Part shown: positions 24,404-35,474 of the stretch, in pieces
How the letters are laid out: every line of letters begins with the position of its first letter
Position numbering within the stretch: the first letter of the stretch is position 1
Assembly (NCBI GenBank): GCA_002021875.1
Contig: CP018627.1
Span: 2,232,001 to 2,296,000, forward strand
DNA length: 64,000 bases
Origin: Streptomyces hygroscopicus
Lineage (GTDB): Bacteria; Actinomycetota; Actinomycetes; Streptomycetales; Streptomycetaceae
Reading direction: 5' to 3'
Notes under the pieces: generated by a model
Seen by the model: only the letters and a program-made list of their open reading frames with translations
The model's database searches: none
What the model was told of the DNA's origin: nothing
Position numbers and translations under genes: made by a program

Positions 24404-27388
24404 TCATCGCGTCTCCGTGGTCGATCGGGCAGCGATGTCCGCCGGGGCGCGCGGGACAGGCACAGCGGGGGCCGGCCCCAGGTCGATCCGCTTGTTCATG
24501 TCCAGCCGGAAGGTGCCATACGGGTTGATATTCGACCAGAACAGTGCGGTCAGGCCGCGCCGGTCCTCCTCACTGAGCTTCTTCGCCCAGGCCGGTTCGG
24601 TCAGAACCTGTTGGAGCAGCAGGGTGTTGATGTGGACGAGGCTGGACTGGAGCAGGTGCAGGGCGAGCATTGAGGTCTCGGCGTGTTCCTTGTCTGGGCC
24701 GGTCAGAGCACCATCCTTGCCGTAGTGCAGCACGTTGTTGGCGCTGTTCCAGTTCTCCACGACCTGGAGGCCTCCGTGGATCTCGCGGCGCAGGCCAGGG
24801 CTGGCGAGGTAGTCGCAGGCGAAGATTGTGCGCACTGCGCGGCCGAGTTCTTCGAGGGCGGTGTAGGTGGGGTGTTTGGGGCCGCCGCGGGTGAAGCGCC
24901 GCAGTACTTGCTCGGCCTCCGCCGTCCCAAGGCGTAGGGCGGTGGCGTACTTGACCATCTGGTCGTACTGCTGGGCGATCAGGTCCCAGCGGATGGGCCG
25001 GGTGAGTGAGCCGCCGAGGGCGGGCCAGCCGGGCGGGGTGTCGTCCGGGCGGTACAGGCGGATGCTGCCGATGTTCTTCAAACGGGGCAGCAGCCGGAAG
25101 TTGAGCAGTTCGGTGAAGGCGAACCCGACGACGCTCGCGCCGTGGGTGTCGACGTAGTTGGACTCGATCTCGGCGTCGGTGCAGTGCCGCAGCAGGCCCT
25201 CGATCATCGCCGCGACCTCGGAGGAGGAACAGCTCTTGAGCTGGGAGTAGATGCAGACGTTCTTCCGCTCTACGTGCCAGTAGATCATCACGCCGTTGCC
25301 GCCGTAGCGGGCGTGGTACTCGGTCATGAAGTTCGAGGACCAGGAGCCGAATTTCTTGCTGTCGGAGGCGCACGCGGTACCGCGGCCCCACCATGCAGTG
25401 TCGCGGGCCGCGAAGGTGGCGTTTACCAGCTTGGTCACGGCGGCCCGCAGGTTGTCGACGGTGATGAAGTGTCGGCGGATGTGCCGCAGCGCCGCCTCAC
25501 TCTCGCCGTGCTCGCCGGTCGCCACGATGGCGCGGATGCCCATGTTCGTGCCGAGGGCGAACAGGGCCAAGAGGAGGCGCCGTTGGAGGACGGCGCGATC
25601 GATGCGCTCATACGCGGCCACCGAGGAGAACTCGTCGGTGAAGCCGGTGTCGAAGTCGGCGTTCTTGAGGACGTCCAGGAGGTCGAGCACGCCCCAGCGG
25701 CGTACCACCTCGTCCTTGAGCGCCGTCAGGCCGGTGGGCTCGTCCAGCTTCTCCAACTTCGGCACGCTGATCCACGGCTCACCGTGCCGGGTAGTCACCC
25801 GCACCCCGCCCGCCGAGCCGTCCGCCAGAGCCGCGGAGAGCCGGTCCAGTCCGTTCGTCATCCGCCGCTTCAGATCCGTGATGAACTCCCGCGCGTCCAG
25901 CGGCTGACGGATTGCCGCGTAGTGCACGGTGCGGGTGGCCTCGAAGTCTCCGGGCAGATCGTCCTCCGGGTTGCGCCAGCGGGCCGCGCCCTGGATGTAG
26001 ATCTCACGGCGACGGACCGCGTCCCGCAGCGCCACCAGGACGCACAGCTCGTACGAGATGCGCTCGACTCTGCCCTTGTCATCGACGACGGCCTCGCGCC
26101 AGTCCTTGCGTACGACGCCGCCCATCGGCACCCTGTCGCTGGCGTCGTAGAAGCGGGTCTTGCCGTCGACTCCGGCGTACTTCTCCAACAGCGCGAGCGC
26201 GTCCATCACCGGCCGGTAAGCCGTGTTGTTGCAACGGAACCCCAGCGTCCGCAGCAGCGGCGGCAGCATCTGCCGGTAATACGAGCTGTACGACGACCGC
26301 AGCGTGGTGCGGACCTTGGCCTTGAAGACCTTCTCGTTCGCCTTCGCCTCAGCCACCAGGTCACGCAGCGTCTTCTCACCCACCACCGGGAACAGGGCCC
26401 GGCGTACGACCTCGTCGGGCTTGCCGATCGCCGCGTCAGCGAGCCTGAAGAGGATGCCCTCCTTGCCACGGACCTTCTTCAACTCGGCCGTGAGCTGCCT
26501 CTCGACCCGCCGCTCGGCACGCGCGTTGATCTTCTGGACCAGGGCGACCAGCAGATCCCCCAAGGCGTCAGTGATCTCTGCCTGACGGGACGAGCACAGC
26601 GCCGCGAGCAGCGTGATCCGTACGTCCTCGGCGGTGTCGCGGAAGTCCGAGGGGTACATCTTGATCGCCCGCGCCCGCCACGCGGCCACCAGCTTCTCCG
26701 AGCAGTCCGCGAACAGCTCCTCAGGCAGCCCGAGCCCGCGCACGTCATGCAACTTGTTGACCTCGGTCAGCAGGGAGTCCAGGCCGACCGCGCCCGGGTC
26801 GCGCTTGAGCGCGGCCAGCAGGGCGGTACCTTCCTCGTTGGCCTCCGCGACCAGCGCCAGCAGCCGGGCAACCCCGACCTCACCCAGGCGCTCGATGGTC
26901 TGGGCACAGAACACCTTCTCCCACCGGTTGCGGGCCGCGACCAGCACCTTCTCAATCCGGGTCCGGCCCGGCGGCTCGATACTGCGCGCCCGGCACTCGA
27001 CCAGCAGGGCCTCCCGCTGCCGATCCTCCACCAGTTCGACCGGGCACACCTCTGTGGCCAGCCATACCGTGAGCCGCTCCTCGTCATCCAGCGTCGCCGG
27101 CCGGAAACCCAGAGCCTCGCGGATCTGCTTCCGGTGACGCTTCGCGCCTGTCAAGTCGTACTTCGCAAGCTCCGCAGCTGGCACCTTGACCAGATCGGCG
27201 ACGTACTCCACCGCGGACTGCGGGAACTCCTCGATGAACTCGGGGAACCGGGCCTCGATCCCGAAGAACTTCAGCATCAGGCAGAAGCCGAGTCTCGTCA
27301 CCCCGGTCTTGTTAGCCACGAGCTTCCAGTCGCCTTCCACCAACGTCCAGCTCGCCAACAGCTCTTCCGGCGACCACTCCTGCCGCAC
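24404..27388 (-). CDS. tnpA: Tn3-family transposase
   Basis: About 994 residues from GTG 27388 ([15 protein letters not shown] is the standard beginning). It has an N-terminal DUF4158 domain and a DDE_Tnp_Tn3 C-terminal half. Active-site contexts seen are [11 protein letters not shown] (first Asp), [13 protein letters not shown] (second Asp) and [14 protein letters not shown] (Glu). The length and frame are intact, so the transposon may be functional. Related broken copies lie at 32239-33200 and 55435-55700. Confidence 0.95.
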   Translation of the reverse strand: MRQEWSPEELLASWTLVEGDWKLVANKTGVTRLGFCLMLKFFGIEARFPEFIEEFPQSAVEYVADLVKVPAAELAKYDLTGAKRHRKQIREALGFRPATLDDEERLTVWLATEVCPVELVEDRQREALLVECRARSIEPPGRTRIEKVLVAARNRWEKVFCAQTIERLGEVGVARLLALVAEANEEGTALLAALKRDPGAVGLDSLLTEVNKLHDVRGLGLPEELFADCSEKLVAAWRARAIKMYPSDFRDTAEDVRITLLAALCSSRQAEITDALGDLLVALVQKINARAERRVERQLTAELKKVRGKEGILFRLADAAIGKPDEVVRRALFPVVGEKTLRDLVAEAKANEKVFKAKVRTTLRSSYSSYYRQMLPPLLRTLGFRCNNTAYRPVMDALALLEKYAGVDGKTRFYDASDRVPMGGVVRKDWREAVVDDKGRVERISYELCVLVALRDAVRRREIYIQGAARWRNPEDDLPGDFEATRTVHYAAIRQPLDAREFITDLKRRMTNGLDRLSAALADGSAGGVRVTTRHGEPWISVPKLEKLDEPTGLTALKDEVVRRWGVLDLLDVLKNADFDTGFTDEFSSVAAYERIDRAVLQRRLLLALFALGTNMGIRAIVATGEHGESEAALRHIRRHFITVDNLRAAVTKLVNATFAARDTAWWGRGTACASDSKKFGSWSSNFMTEYHARYGGNGVMIYWHVERKNVCIYSQLKSCSSSEVAAMIEGLLRHCTDAEIESNYVDTHGASVVGFAFTELLNFRLLPRLKNIGSIRLYRPDDTPPGWPALGGSLTRPIRWDLIAQQYDQMVKYATALRLGTAEAEQVLRRFTRGGPKHPTYTALEELGRAVRTIFACDYLASPGLRREIHGGLQVVENWNSANNVLHYGKDGALTGPDKEHAETSMLALHLLQSSLVHINTLLLQQVLTEPAWAKKLSEEDRRGLTALFWSNINPYGTFRLDMNKRIDLGPAPAVPVPRAPADIAARSTTETR

Positions 27389-28395
27389 ACCCGCCCCCTT
27401 GTCATCAGCCCTCCGGGCATTCACCCAGACAGTCCAACGAGACGCCCCGGCACTGAGAAACGGCAGAGAAACGGACCCCGGCACCTACCGACGGGTTACT
27501 TGTTCCCTGGTGTCCGGGCTAGGACTCCAGGGCCGTGTCTTTGCGTCCGGGGATGCTGCTGCTGGCCGACCGTGGCTTCTACGGCGTGGACCTGTGGCGC
27601 ACAGCCGCGGCCACGGGGGCGGACCTGCTGTGGCGCGTCCGCAAAGACCTCGTGCTGCCGGTGGTCGAGCAGTTGTCGGACGGCTCCTACCTCACCGAGA
27701 TCTTCGACCGCAGCGACATCCACCACACCCGTCGTGGGGTGCCAGTACGCGCGGTGGAATACACCATCGCCGGCCATGAGGGCGTCTACAGGCTCCTCAC
27801 CACGATCCTCGACCCGGACAAGGCCCCGGCCGCTGAACTGGCCGCCCTCTACGCCCAGCGATGGGAGTTCGAGTCCACCCTCGACGAAATCAAGACCCAC
27901 CTCGGCGGGTCGCACCTGGTACTGCGTTCGCAGCACCCTGACGGGGCCGAGCAGGAACTTTACGGCTTCCTGCTCGTCCACCACGCCATCCGGCACCTGA
28001 TGCACCAAGCCGCACGACAAGCCGACCAGGACCCAGACCGGATCTCCTTCACCCGCTCACTGCGCGTCGTGCGCCGCCAGGTCACCGACCAGGCGGCATT
28101 TTCCCCCCGGCCGACTCGCCCGCGCGGTCAAAGCCACCCACGCTGAACTCCTCGAACGCCTCCTGCCACGGCGACGCCGCCGGGCCAACCCCCGCGTCAT
28201 CAAACGCAAAGTCGCCAGCTGGCCCCTCAAACGCGCCGCCCACCGCGTTGCAGACCGCCCACGCGTTCCGGACGTCACCATCGTTGGTGCCACCAAACCC
28301 AAACGGGTCAAGCGAACATCAAAGCCCTAAGTTACCGGTATTGAGCTTAGCGCTGTAGTTGGCCCGGCTGAGCGTCACGGTTGGCCCCGCCGTCA

Positions 28396-28635
28396 TTAGA
28401 CGAGGGCAACCGGTTCGCGGACGTCGCAGGTGGGCCGCTCCTCGTCGTAGTGCTCGCACCAGGAGCGAGCGGTTTCGCGCGAATGGTGCGCTGCGGACGA
28501 TGCCGCCTGCGGCCGAGGCTCCGGCTCCACGGCCAGGCGAACCCGGCCCGGCTGGGCCTTCACCCACCCACCCGGAGCACACAGACCGCGTGTCGGGTCT
28601 GCGGCGGGCACGTTCCGCGCGTAGGGCCGGGACAC
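28396..28635 (-). CDS. Possible small Cys/His protein (79 aa), uncertain
   Basis: A minus-strand frame from ATG 28635 with high third-position GC. The C-terminus has SWCEHYDEERPTCDV, with two cysteines and a nearby His. No family was recognised, and it overlaps no better candidate. It would diverge from the gene that starts at 28686. Its codon pattern supports it weakly. Confidence 0.35.
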   Translation of the reverse strand: MSRPYARNVPAADPTRGLCAPGGWVKAQPGRVRLAVEPEPRPQAASSAAHHSRETARSWCEHYDEERPTCDVREPVALV

Positions 28636-28685
28636 TGCGCATGCCAGCGCCCATTCGGCACCCCACTGTTCCCCGAAGGACCAGC

Positions 28686-29411
28686 ATGCCCGCGCCTATT
28701 GTCGACATTTCCCACCTGCGTCTCGTCGTGCACCAACGCCCCGTGGTCAGTGCTTCAGCGGAGCTGGCACGGTGCTGGGACGGCGACCTGGATGAGCTGA
28801 GGGACTGCCTCCTGGAGCAATTTGCCCCTGCCGGGGGTTACCGCGAGGTCGGCGGCGATCTCCACACGGTCACACTGGGGAGTGCCGAGACCCGGCTGAG
28901 GTCGGGACCAGACGGCGCCTCGTGGCAGGCTGACCTCTTCCACGCTGGCTGGCTCAACTCCCCCTACAAAGGCGTGCCGGCGGACTACCGCCGACAGGTC
29001 GCCGCTTATGTCGACCGGGCGCACGAGCTGGATGAAGGATGCCTTCAGGAATCTGACCTTCGCGAGGCTGCGGGAGCGGGCGGGGCACCAGCTGTCGAGC
29101 GCCTAGTTCGGTGTCACCGTGACGTGCTTGACCAGCACTATGCGGCCCTGGACACCCTCATCGGCGATCTCGTCGCCCCAGACGGGCGGTTGTTCCCTTG
29201 GGCATGGGGACTGGTGCACGACGAGGTTCAGACGCACCACATGCGCAGAGAGTGGCTCGGCAGTGCCGCGATCGGCTACCTCTGCGGTGGCTCAGCTGGC
29301 CAGCGGCCGGACACCCTCATCGGCGGCATCCGATACGACTTCCGCGCCGGCTCTGTGGACCTGGCGCGGCCCGCCCCGGTCGAGCCCAAGGAGGACGCTG
29401 TCAAGGTGTGA
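28686..29411 (+). CDS. Conserved-looking protein of unknown function
   Basis: A 241-residue soluble protein from ATG 28686; the frame extends upstream to 28359 without a plausible start. Mixed alpha/beta: an N-terminal part rich in short strands (DLHTVTLGSAETRLRSG), then a helical, His-rich part (RCHRDVLDQHYAAL, VHDEVQTHHMRREW). No known catalytic motif was recognised. It stands between IS4 copy B and an IS5 element, and looks like a surviving native gene of this region. Confidence 0.7.
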   Translation: MPAPIVDISHLRLVVHQRPVVSASAELARCWDGDLDELRDCLLEQFAPAGGYREVGGDLHTVTLGSAETRLRSGPDGASWQADLFHAGWLNSPYKGVPADYRRQVAAYVDRAHELDEGCLQESDLREAAGAGGAPAVERLVRCHRDVLDQHYAALDTLIGDLVAPDGRLFPWAWGLVHDEVQTHHMRREWLGSAAIGYLCGGSAGQRPDTLIGGIRYDFRAGSVDLARPAPVEPKEDAVKV

Positions 29412-29607
29412 GCACTTCCCTGGGCGACCAAGGGGTGCTGAGGCGCTCAGCTCGAGGGCGCCCTGGGTGTCGGGGAGGTCGGTGTCGCTGAGAGGCCCAG
29501 AGGTCGTGGCTCCACACCTCGTCGGCCAGAGCGGCCCCGCCGCGGACCGCCCCGAGCAGTAAGACCGCGTACCACAGCAGCGCCGCCCCGCCTGCTTACC
29601 TTTAGTT

Positions 29608-30529
29608 CTAGGGTCCGTCTTCAAACGGATCTTGCCCAGAGTAGGAACGATGCGAGGGTGACCGCCGCTTCGTAGGAAGTGGCGGTCTTCTCGTGTCTGG
29701 TGGCGATCCCGCGGAAGCCCTTGAGCCGGTTGAAGCAGCGCTCGACGATGTTGCGCTGACGGTAGGCCTCTTGGTCGAACCCGGGTGGTCTGCCGCCTCG
29801 GCGGCCCCGGTTCAGCCGGTGGCGCTGCTGATCGGTCTTCTCCGGGATGGTGTGCGCGATGCCGCGTTTTCGCAGGTTGGCGCGGAAGCCGCGGGAGCTG
29901 TAAGCCTTGTCTGCGATGACCTGGTCGGGCCTGCACCAAGGTCGGCCCAGGCCGGTGCGGGGAACACGGATCCGTTCCAGCAGAGGGCGTGCGCAGACAC
30001 TGTCGTGGCGTTGGCCGGGCGTCACGAGGATCGCAAGTGGGCGGCCCTTGCTGTCGCAGGCGAGGTGGATCTTGGTGGTCAGCCCGCCTCGGGATCGACC
30101 GAGGGCGTGATCGTCCGGTTCGTCCTGCCGATGGCGCCCCCTTTTCGGCCGGTGGCGGCGGCATGCTGGTGGGCGCGGACGATGGTGGAGTCGATCTGGA
30201 CCAGCCAGCCGATGTCGCCGGCCGCGTCGGCGTGAGCTTGGATCTGCTGCAGGGCTTGGGTAAACACCCCGTCGGGGGCGTAGCGGCGGAAGCGGGTGTA
30301 CACGGTCTTCCACGGCCCGTAGCGTTCCGGCAGGTCACGCCAGGAGATCCCGGTGCGGATCTTATAGACCATCCCGTTGATGACCTGCCGGTCCTCCACC
30401 CGAGGCCGCCCCATCGCGGCCCGGGGTATCAACGGAGCGAGTAACTCCCACTCCTGGTCAGTGAGTTCATGACGACGTACCACGACACCATGATCCACCA
30501 CCCGGATGATCTTTGAAGACGCACCCTAG
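29608..30529 (-). mobile_element. IS5-family (IS427-like) element, about 920 bp
   Basis: Imperfect terminal repeats CTAGGGTCCGTCTTCAAA (left) and CTAGGGTGCGTCTTCAAA (right, inverted), each containing CTAG at the tip. It holds a transposase in two overlapping frames, the usual layout of this IS5 group. Between 29412 and 29607 I see only a short hydrophobic minus-strand stretch, perhaps the remnant of a gene it cut. Confidence 0.85.
29621..30501 (-). CDS. IS5-family transposase, OrfA/OrfB joined by a -1 frameshift
   Basis: OrfA (30501 to 30079) has the HTH-like DUF4096 start (ELTDQEWELLAPLIP) and the first Asp (LVQIDSTIVRAHQHA). OrfB, in the -1 frame, continues LTTKIHLACDSKGRPL, VIADKAYSSRG (second Asp) and RNIVERCFNRLKGFRG (Glu). 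The switch lies at CGAAAAGGGGGC near 30145, an A-then-G run of the sort used for -1 slippage in this IS group. The combined protein would be about 290 residues. Confidence 0.85.
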
Positions 30530-30696
30530 CGCTACCCTAATAGTCGTCGCAACACCCCAGCTCAGGGGATGCGATGGACTTCGAGATCCGCAAGGACAGA
30601 AGTATGTCGGCGAAACCTCAAAAGTGGACCACTGTCGGTCTCCCAAAGTTGGCCCCCTTCGATGGTCTGGCTCGTTGAGTCAGACCGGGAGGATGG

Positions 30697-31902
30697 GTGA
30701 TCGACGTGGAGGACTGGGCGGAGATCCGCTAGCTGCACCGCTCTGAGCAGATGCCGATCCGGGCGATCGCCAGGCACCTGGGCATCTCACGGAACACAGT
30801 CCGCCGGGCCCTGGCGGGCAACACACCGCCGAAGTACCAGCGCCAGCCGAGGGGATCGATCGTGGACGCGGTCGAACCGCAGATCAGGGACCTTCTGCAG
30901 CGGTTCCCGGAGATGCCGACGACAGTGATCGCTGAGCGGATCGGCTGGCAGCATTCGTATGAGGTCGTCAAGCGACGGGTCCGTGAACTGCGGCCGGTCT
31001 ACCGGGCGGCGGATCCGGTGTCGCGGACGGGCTATGAGCCGGGTGAACTGGCCCAGTGTGACCTGTGATTCCCGCCTGTGGACATCCCGCTGGGCTTCGG
31101 GCAGACCGCGAGCCCGCCGGTGCTGGTGATCGTGGCCGGCTATTCGCGGTGGATCACAGCGAGGATGCTGCCCACGAGGACTGGGCCAACCTGATCGCGG
31201 GCCACTGGAGACTGCTGAGCGGTCTCGGGGCCGTGCCGAAGGCTCTGGTCTGGGACAACGAGGGAACTGTCGGATCGTGGCCGGGTGGACGGCCACATCT
31301 GACCGAGGACTTCGCGGCGTTCGCCGGCCTGCTGGGCATCCGGATCATCCAGTGCCGTCCCGGTGATCCGGAAGCGAAGGGGCTGGTCGAGCGGGCCAAC
31401 GGCTATCTGGAGACCTCATTCCTGCCCGGCCGCGTCTTCGCCTCGCCGACCGATTTCAACATCCAGCTGGCCGACTGGCTGGCCAGGGCCAACCGCCGGA
31501 TCCACCGTACGTTGCAGGCCCATCCGTCGGACCGGGTCTAGGCGGACACTGTCCGGATGCTGCCCATCCCGCCCGCCGATCCGCCGGGCTGGTGGCGGTC
31601 CAGCCTGCGGCTCCCGCGCGATCACTACGTCCGCATCGACACCAACGACTACTCGGTCCATCCCCTGGCGATCGGCCGACGCATCGAGGTCAAGGCCGAC
31701 CTGGACCAGGTCCTGGCCTTCTGCGAGGGCACCGAGGTCGCCCGGCATGCCCGCTGCTGGGCACGGCATCAGTCCATCACCGCCCCCCATGCGGCCGGTG
31801 CCCGCGGACCAGCTGGAGGTCGAGCAACGGCCCCTGGAGACCTACGACCGGATCTTCGGCGTCATCGACGGCGGACTGACCACAGGCGAAGGAGTCGCGT
31901 GA
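30697..31902 (+). pseudogene. istA: IS21 IstA transposase, inactivated
   Basis: GTG 30697 opens VIDVEDWAEIR and meets TAG at 30730. The HTH part continues from 30751 (MPIRAIARHLGISRNTVRRAL). A TGA at 31066 and frame changes separate it from the rve core (KALVWDNEGTVGSW, then GDPEAKGLVERANGYLE). A further stop near 31540 precedes the C-terminal part (YVRIDTNDYSVHPLAIGR), which ends at 31902. Several lesions make readthrough unlikely. Confidence 0.85.
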
Positions 31903-32238
31903 TGTCCCCGACCAGCGGCAACAGCACGAAGACCGAGAAGAGGGGCCTCGACGTCACCTCTGAACTGATCTATCTCACCAAGGCGCTGAAGGCTCCGGCT
32001 CTGCGGGATGCCGCCGGTCGGCTGGCCGAACGGGCCCGGTCGGAGGAATGGAGCCACGAGGAATACCTCGCCGCGTGCCTGCAACGGGAGGTCGCCGCCC
32101 GTGACAGCCACGGAGCCGAGGGTCGCATCCGGGCCGCCCGCTTCCCCTCCCGGAAGTCGATCGAGGACTTCGACTTCGACCATCAGCGGTCGATCAAACG
32201 AGAGACCATCGCCCACCTGGGCACCCTCGACTTCGTGG
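31902..32238 (+). pseudogene. istB: IS21 IstB helper ATPase, first 112 residues only
   Basis: The N-terminal helical domain is present (SELIYLTKALKAPALRDA, FPSRKSIEDFDFDHQ, IAHLGTLDFVE). The protein stops just before where the Walker A motif should be. From there the frame passes without a stop into Tn3 transposase (SDSKKFGSW), a fusion made by deletion or insertion. Confidence 0.85.
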
Positions 32239-33200
32239 AGTCGGACTCGAAGAAGTTCGGGTCCTGGTCCTCGAACATCATGACCGAGTACCACGCCCGC
32301 TACGGCCGTAACGGCGTGATGATCTACTGGCACGTCGAGCGCAGGAACGTCTGCATTTACACCCAGCTCAAGAGCTGTTCGTCGTCCGAGGTCGTTGGCG
32401 ATGATCGAGGGCCTGCTGCGGCACTGCACGGACACCGAGATCGAGTCCAACTACGTCGACGCGCACGGCGCGAGCGTCGTCGGGCTCGCCTTCACCGAGC
32501 TGCTCAGCTTCCGTCTGCTGCCGAGGCTGAAGAACATCGGCAGCATCCGCCTGTATCGCGCGGACGATGCCCCGCCCGGCTGGCCAGCGCTCGGTGGCTC
32601 GCTGACGCGGCCGATCCGCTGGGAGCTGATCGCCCAGCAGTACGACCAGATGGTCAAGTACGCCATCGCCCTGCGCCTGGGCACCGCGGAGGCCGAGCAG
32701 GTCCTGCGGCGCTTCACCCGCGGCGGCCCCAAGCACGCCACCTACGCCGCCCTCGAAGAACTGGGCCGTTCCGTCCGTACTACCTTCGCGTGCGACTACC
32801 TGGCCAGCCCCGGCCTGCGCCGGGAGATCCACGGCGGGCTCCAGGTCGTGGAGAACTGGAACAGCGCGAACACTGTCCTGCACTACGGCAAGGACGGTGC
32901 TCTGACCGGCCCGGACAAGGAGCACGCCGAGGCTTCAACGCTCTCCCTGCGCCTGCTCCGGTCCGCGCTCGTGCACATCAACACCCTGCTGCTCCAACAG
33001 GTCCTGGCCGAACCGGCCTGGGCGGAGAAGCTCCAGCGGCGAGAACCGGCGCGGCCTGACCGCGCTGTTCTGGTCGAACATCAACCCGTACGGCACCTTC
33101 CGACTCGACATGAGCAAGCGGATCGACCTCGGGCCGGCCCTGCCGTGCCCGCCCCCGCAGCCTGGCGGATGCCGCCGGCCGATCGACCACGACGACGTGA
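32239..33200 (+). pseudogene. tnpA: Tn3-family transposase, C-terminal fragment
   Basis: Starts at [12 protein letters not shown] and carries both later active-site contexts ([26 protein letters not shown]). A single-base shift lies near 32395 (after CSSSEV) and another near 33035 (EKL to SRENRRGL-type reading), after which [17 protein letters not shown] is readable. It is close to, but not identical with, the intact transposase at 24404. There is no terminal repeat here. Confidence 0.88.
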
Positions 33201-33210
33201 TGAAGGGCTT

Positions 33211-34416
33211 TCAGGGTGTGGGCGACAGCGTTCGCCAGGACATCAGGGCGGCGACGGCCGAGGCCGTGCCGGCCAGTGTGACGACCAGCGCCGGGGCTGC
33301 GACTTCGCCCAGCGCGCCTCCGGCTGCGGCGGCCAGGCCCTGCAGCGTCATCGTTCCGGTCAGCAGCAGGCCGAACGCCTGGCCTCGCTGCGTCTCGGGC
33401 ACCGCGTCGAGAAACCTGCGGGCCAGTGCGAGCTGGTAGGCGACGCCGAAACCGGACGCTGCCAGCAGGATGGCGGCGTATCCCGGTGCGGGGTGCAGCG
33501 CGAACCCGAGCAGCGGCAATCCGAGCGCGAGCGCGAGGGGGCGGGCCAGCCGCTCCCTGCCCGCAGGGCGTACCAGGCGGCCGACGATCAGGTTGCCGGC
33601 GAACATCCCGGCGGCGACCGCTGCGAACAGCAGACCGGCCGCGTCAGGCGCACCGACCTGGGTGGCGTACGGGACCAGTACGCCCTCGGCGCCGACCATC
33701 AGCGCCGGTGCCAGCCATTGCGCCAGCAGCAGCTCACGGACCGCAGGCTGGCGCAGCAGCGCCCGGTTCACCTGCCAGGTCTCGCTGATCCCGGCCGAAC
33801 CGCTGGTGCGGCGGCGTGGGTGGTCGGCCAGGCGCAGTTGCAGCAGGCCTGCCGAGGCCAGGCAGGTCACGGCGGTGATCCAGAGCGCGCCTGGCGCGCC
33901 GACAGCGGCAATCAGCATGCCGCCGGCGGCGAAGCCGAGCACCTGCGTGCCGCCGGCCGCCATGGAGAAGACGGCACGGCCGAGCACGTAGCGGTCGCCG
34001 TCCAGCAGGTCGGGCAGAAGGGCGGTGCGCGAAGCGGAGGCGACGGCGCTGGGCAGACCGGTGACGAACACGAGCGCCAGCATGGCCGGTACCGGCAGCA
34101 GGCCGGCGGCGAGCACGGCGCTGACCGCGGCGCGCAGCACCTCGTAGCCGATCATGACGGTGCGCGGGGGCCAGCGGTCGGCGAAAGCCAGCAGCAGCGT
34201 GCCGCCCAGGGCATAGGGCAGGAAGCCTGCCGCATACGCCAGCGCCGACATCAGCGGCGACCCGGTTGCCGCGTAGACGATGACGGACAGGGCGAGCATC
34301 CGCACCGTCTCGCCGATCAGGAAGAGCGTGTAGCTGCCGAACAGCACACGGAACTGGCCCACAGCGAAAATCTCGCGGTAGGTGGCCGGGCGTGGCGCGG
34401 CGGGCGTGGTGGTCAT
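33211..34416 (-). CDS. MFS transporter
   Basis: 401 residues from ATG 34416. About 12 membrane helices are visible, for example [21 protein letters not shown] with the MFS loop 2-3 motif, and [20 protein letters not shown]. The pattern is that of DHA-type drug exporters of the MFS_3 kind ([17 protein letters not shown]). It is divergent from an ArsR-type regulator, a common exporter/repressor arrangement. The substrate is unknown. The intergenic 60 bp should hold the operator. Confidence 0.88.
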   Translation of the reverse strand: MTTTPAAPRPATYREIFAVGQFRVLFGSYTLFLIGETVRMLALSVIVYAATGSPLMSALAYAAGFLPYALGGTLLLAFADRWPPRTVMIGYEVLRAAVSAVLAAGLLPVPAMLALVFVTGLPSAVASASRTALLPDLLDGDRYVLGRAVFSMAAGGTQVLGFAAGGMLIAAVGAPGALWITAVTCLASAGLLQLRLADHPRRRTSGSAGISETWQVNRALLRQPAVRELLLAQWLAPALMVGAEGVLVPYATQVGAPDAAGLLFAAVAAGMFAGNLIVGRLVRPAGRERLARPLALALGLPLLGFALHPAPGYAAILLAASGFGVAYQLALARRFLDAVPETQRGQAFGLLLTGTMTLQGLAAAAGGALGEVAAPALVVTLAGTASAVAALMSWRTLSPTP

Positions 34417-34475
34417 GGCCGACAGCATCAAGGCAGCCCGGCCACGGTGACTATGCTTTCGTGTGGAGGCAAAAC

Positions 34476-35474
34476 ATGCTGGCCATCGAGGTGGGACCCG
34501 TCGACGTGGCGCGCACCCGCTACGCGATCTCGCCGCTGGGCGAGACGATGCAGGCGCTGCGCGTCGCAGCCGGCGTGCAGGCCGCCGGCCCGCTCCGGCC
34601 GTGGGCCGAGCGCATCGCGCCCCAGTACGAGCAGCTGCGCCGGCAGGTGCCCGCAGTCGCGGCGCTGACGGCGCTGTTCCGCCGCGGCGGCTACAACGCC
34701 GACTTCATCCATCCGCCGCCAGCGGGCTCCGGCGGCGACTTCGCCGCTGAGCTGGCCGCCGTGCGCGCCACGCCGCTGCGCCGCGCACGCCTGGAACTGG
34801 CCCGCAACCTGGCGGGACTGCGGACGCCGCCGCGCTACGTGCAGCGCATCCTCGATGCGCCGGACGTGGTCACCCGGCTCGCCGATGCGCTCGAGGCGAG
34901 CTGGCAGGCGCTGGTCGAGCCGGACTGGCCGCGGCTGCGGGCGGTACTGGAGCGCGACCTCGTCCGCCGCGCCGGGTACCTGGCGATGTACGGCTGGGCG
35001 GCAGCGCTGTCCGATCTCGACCCGCGGGTGAGCTGGCGCTCCGAGGGGCATGCCGGGACCATCGAGGTGCGCACGGGCTCGCGTACCCAGTGGGACCGGC
35101 ACCGGCTGGCCGGCAAGGGCCTGCTGCTGATGCCGACGGTGTTCGGCACTCTGATCAGCTACGTCGAGCCGCCATGGCCCTACGCCCTGGTCTATCCCGC
35201 CCGGGGCATCGCGGACCTGCTCGGCCCTGTTGCGCGTGCATCGGGCGGTGAGGCCCTGAGCCGACTGGTCGGCCCGCGCCGCGCGGACGTGCTGCGCGCG
35301 CTGGACGTGCCGGCAACGACGACGCAGTTGGTCGCCCAGCTCGGCCTGAGCCTAGGCACCGTCGGCAGCCATCTGGCGGTGCTGCGCGATGCTGGTCTGG
35401 TTACCCGCACTCGCACCGGCCGGGCTGTCCGTTACGAGCACACGCCGCTGGGCGCAGCCCTGGCGGCCAGCTGA
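34476..35474 (+). CDS. ArsR-family winged-helix regulator with a DUF5937-like N-terminal domain
   Basis: 332 residues from ATG 34476, preceded by GTGGAGG. The N-terminal 230 residues fit the actinomycete DUF5937 sensor region ([17 protein letters not shown] is a typical start). The C-terminal HTH is [20 protein letters not shown] then [19 protein letters not shown], ending [11 protein letters not shown]. It probably represses the divergent MFS gene in response to a ligand. The frame is intact, unlike many neighbours. Confidence 0.88.
   Translation: MLAIEVGPVDVARTRYAISPLGETMQALRVAAGVQAAGPLRPWAERIAPQYEQLRRQVPAVAALTALFRRGGYNADFIHPPPAGSGGDFAAELAAVRATPLRRARLELARNLAGLRTPPRYVQRILDAPDVVTRLADALEASWQALVEPDWPRLRAVLERDLVRRAGYLAMYGWAAALSDLDPRVSWRSEGHAGTIEVRTGSRTQWDRHRLAGKGLLLMPTVFGTLISYVEPPWPYALVYPARGIADLLGPVARASGGEALSRLVGPRRADVLRALDVPATTTQLVAQLGLSLGTVGSHLAVLRDAGLVTRTRTGRAVRYEHTPLGAALAAS

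Larger units (their letters stand above)
21610..27534 (-). mobile_element. Complete Tn3-family transposon with a SUKH cargo gene (5925 bp)
   Basis: Ends share about 45 bp of inverted repeat, starting GGCCCCGTAGTCC at 21610 and GGCCCTGGAGTCC read inward from 27534. Both then include GGACACC and GGGAACAAGTAAC. The 5-bp target duplication GTGTC (21605-21609 and 27535-27539) is exactly what Tn3 transposition leaves. Contents: resolvase, a res-like site, a SMI1/KNR4 gene, and a full-length transposase. All genes are on the minus strand. Confidence 0.93.
19562..28330 (+). pseudogene. IS4 transposase of copy B, in three pieces
   Basis: Piece 1 (19562-19770) encodes the N-terminus up to FSGQSYE. Piece 2 (21190-21609) resumes at EVARLLTAG and runs to ARTVLVS. 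Piece 3 (from 27535) resumes at SLRPGMLLLADRG and carries the rest, with the TTTTCCCCCC run at 28099-28108 and the +1 tail ending at TAA 28328-28330. Apart from the insertions, the protein matches copy A. It is therefore a recent copy inactivated by transposition. Confidence 0.92.
19520..28343 (+). mobile_element. IS4-family insertion sequence, copy B, split by two later insertions
   Basis: Inverted relative to copy A. It starts with CAATACCGGTAACTTAGGG at 19520 and ends at 28343. It is interrupted by an IS5 element (19771-21189, TGA duplicated) and by a Tn3-family transposon (21610-27534, GTGTC duplicated). Joined together, the three pieces rebuild copy A almost base for base. Right flank AGCTTAGCGC, left flank AGCTAAGCCT. 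Confidence 0.9.
30605..32238 (+). mobile_element. Decayed IS21-family element, 3' truncated
   Basis: The left end, TGTCGGCGAAACC at 30605, is followed by the repeated CAAA-rich subterminal motifs usual for IS21. istA is broken by stops and frameshifts, and istB is cut in mid-gene where Tn3 transposase sequence begins. No right end remains. Confidence 0.75.

Noticed and set aside
25142..28000. 952-codon plus-strand frame
   Set aside because: It is the mirror of the Tn3 transposase reading frame; the part after 27535 only shares bases with the IS4 piece in another frame.
32395..34668. 757-codon plus-strand frame over the Tn3 remnant and MFS gene
   Set aside because: Only its first part is transposase; the rest is a Gln/Arg-rich shadow of the MFS transporter.
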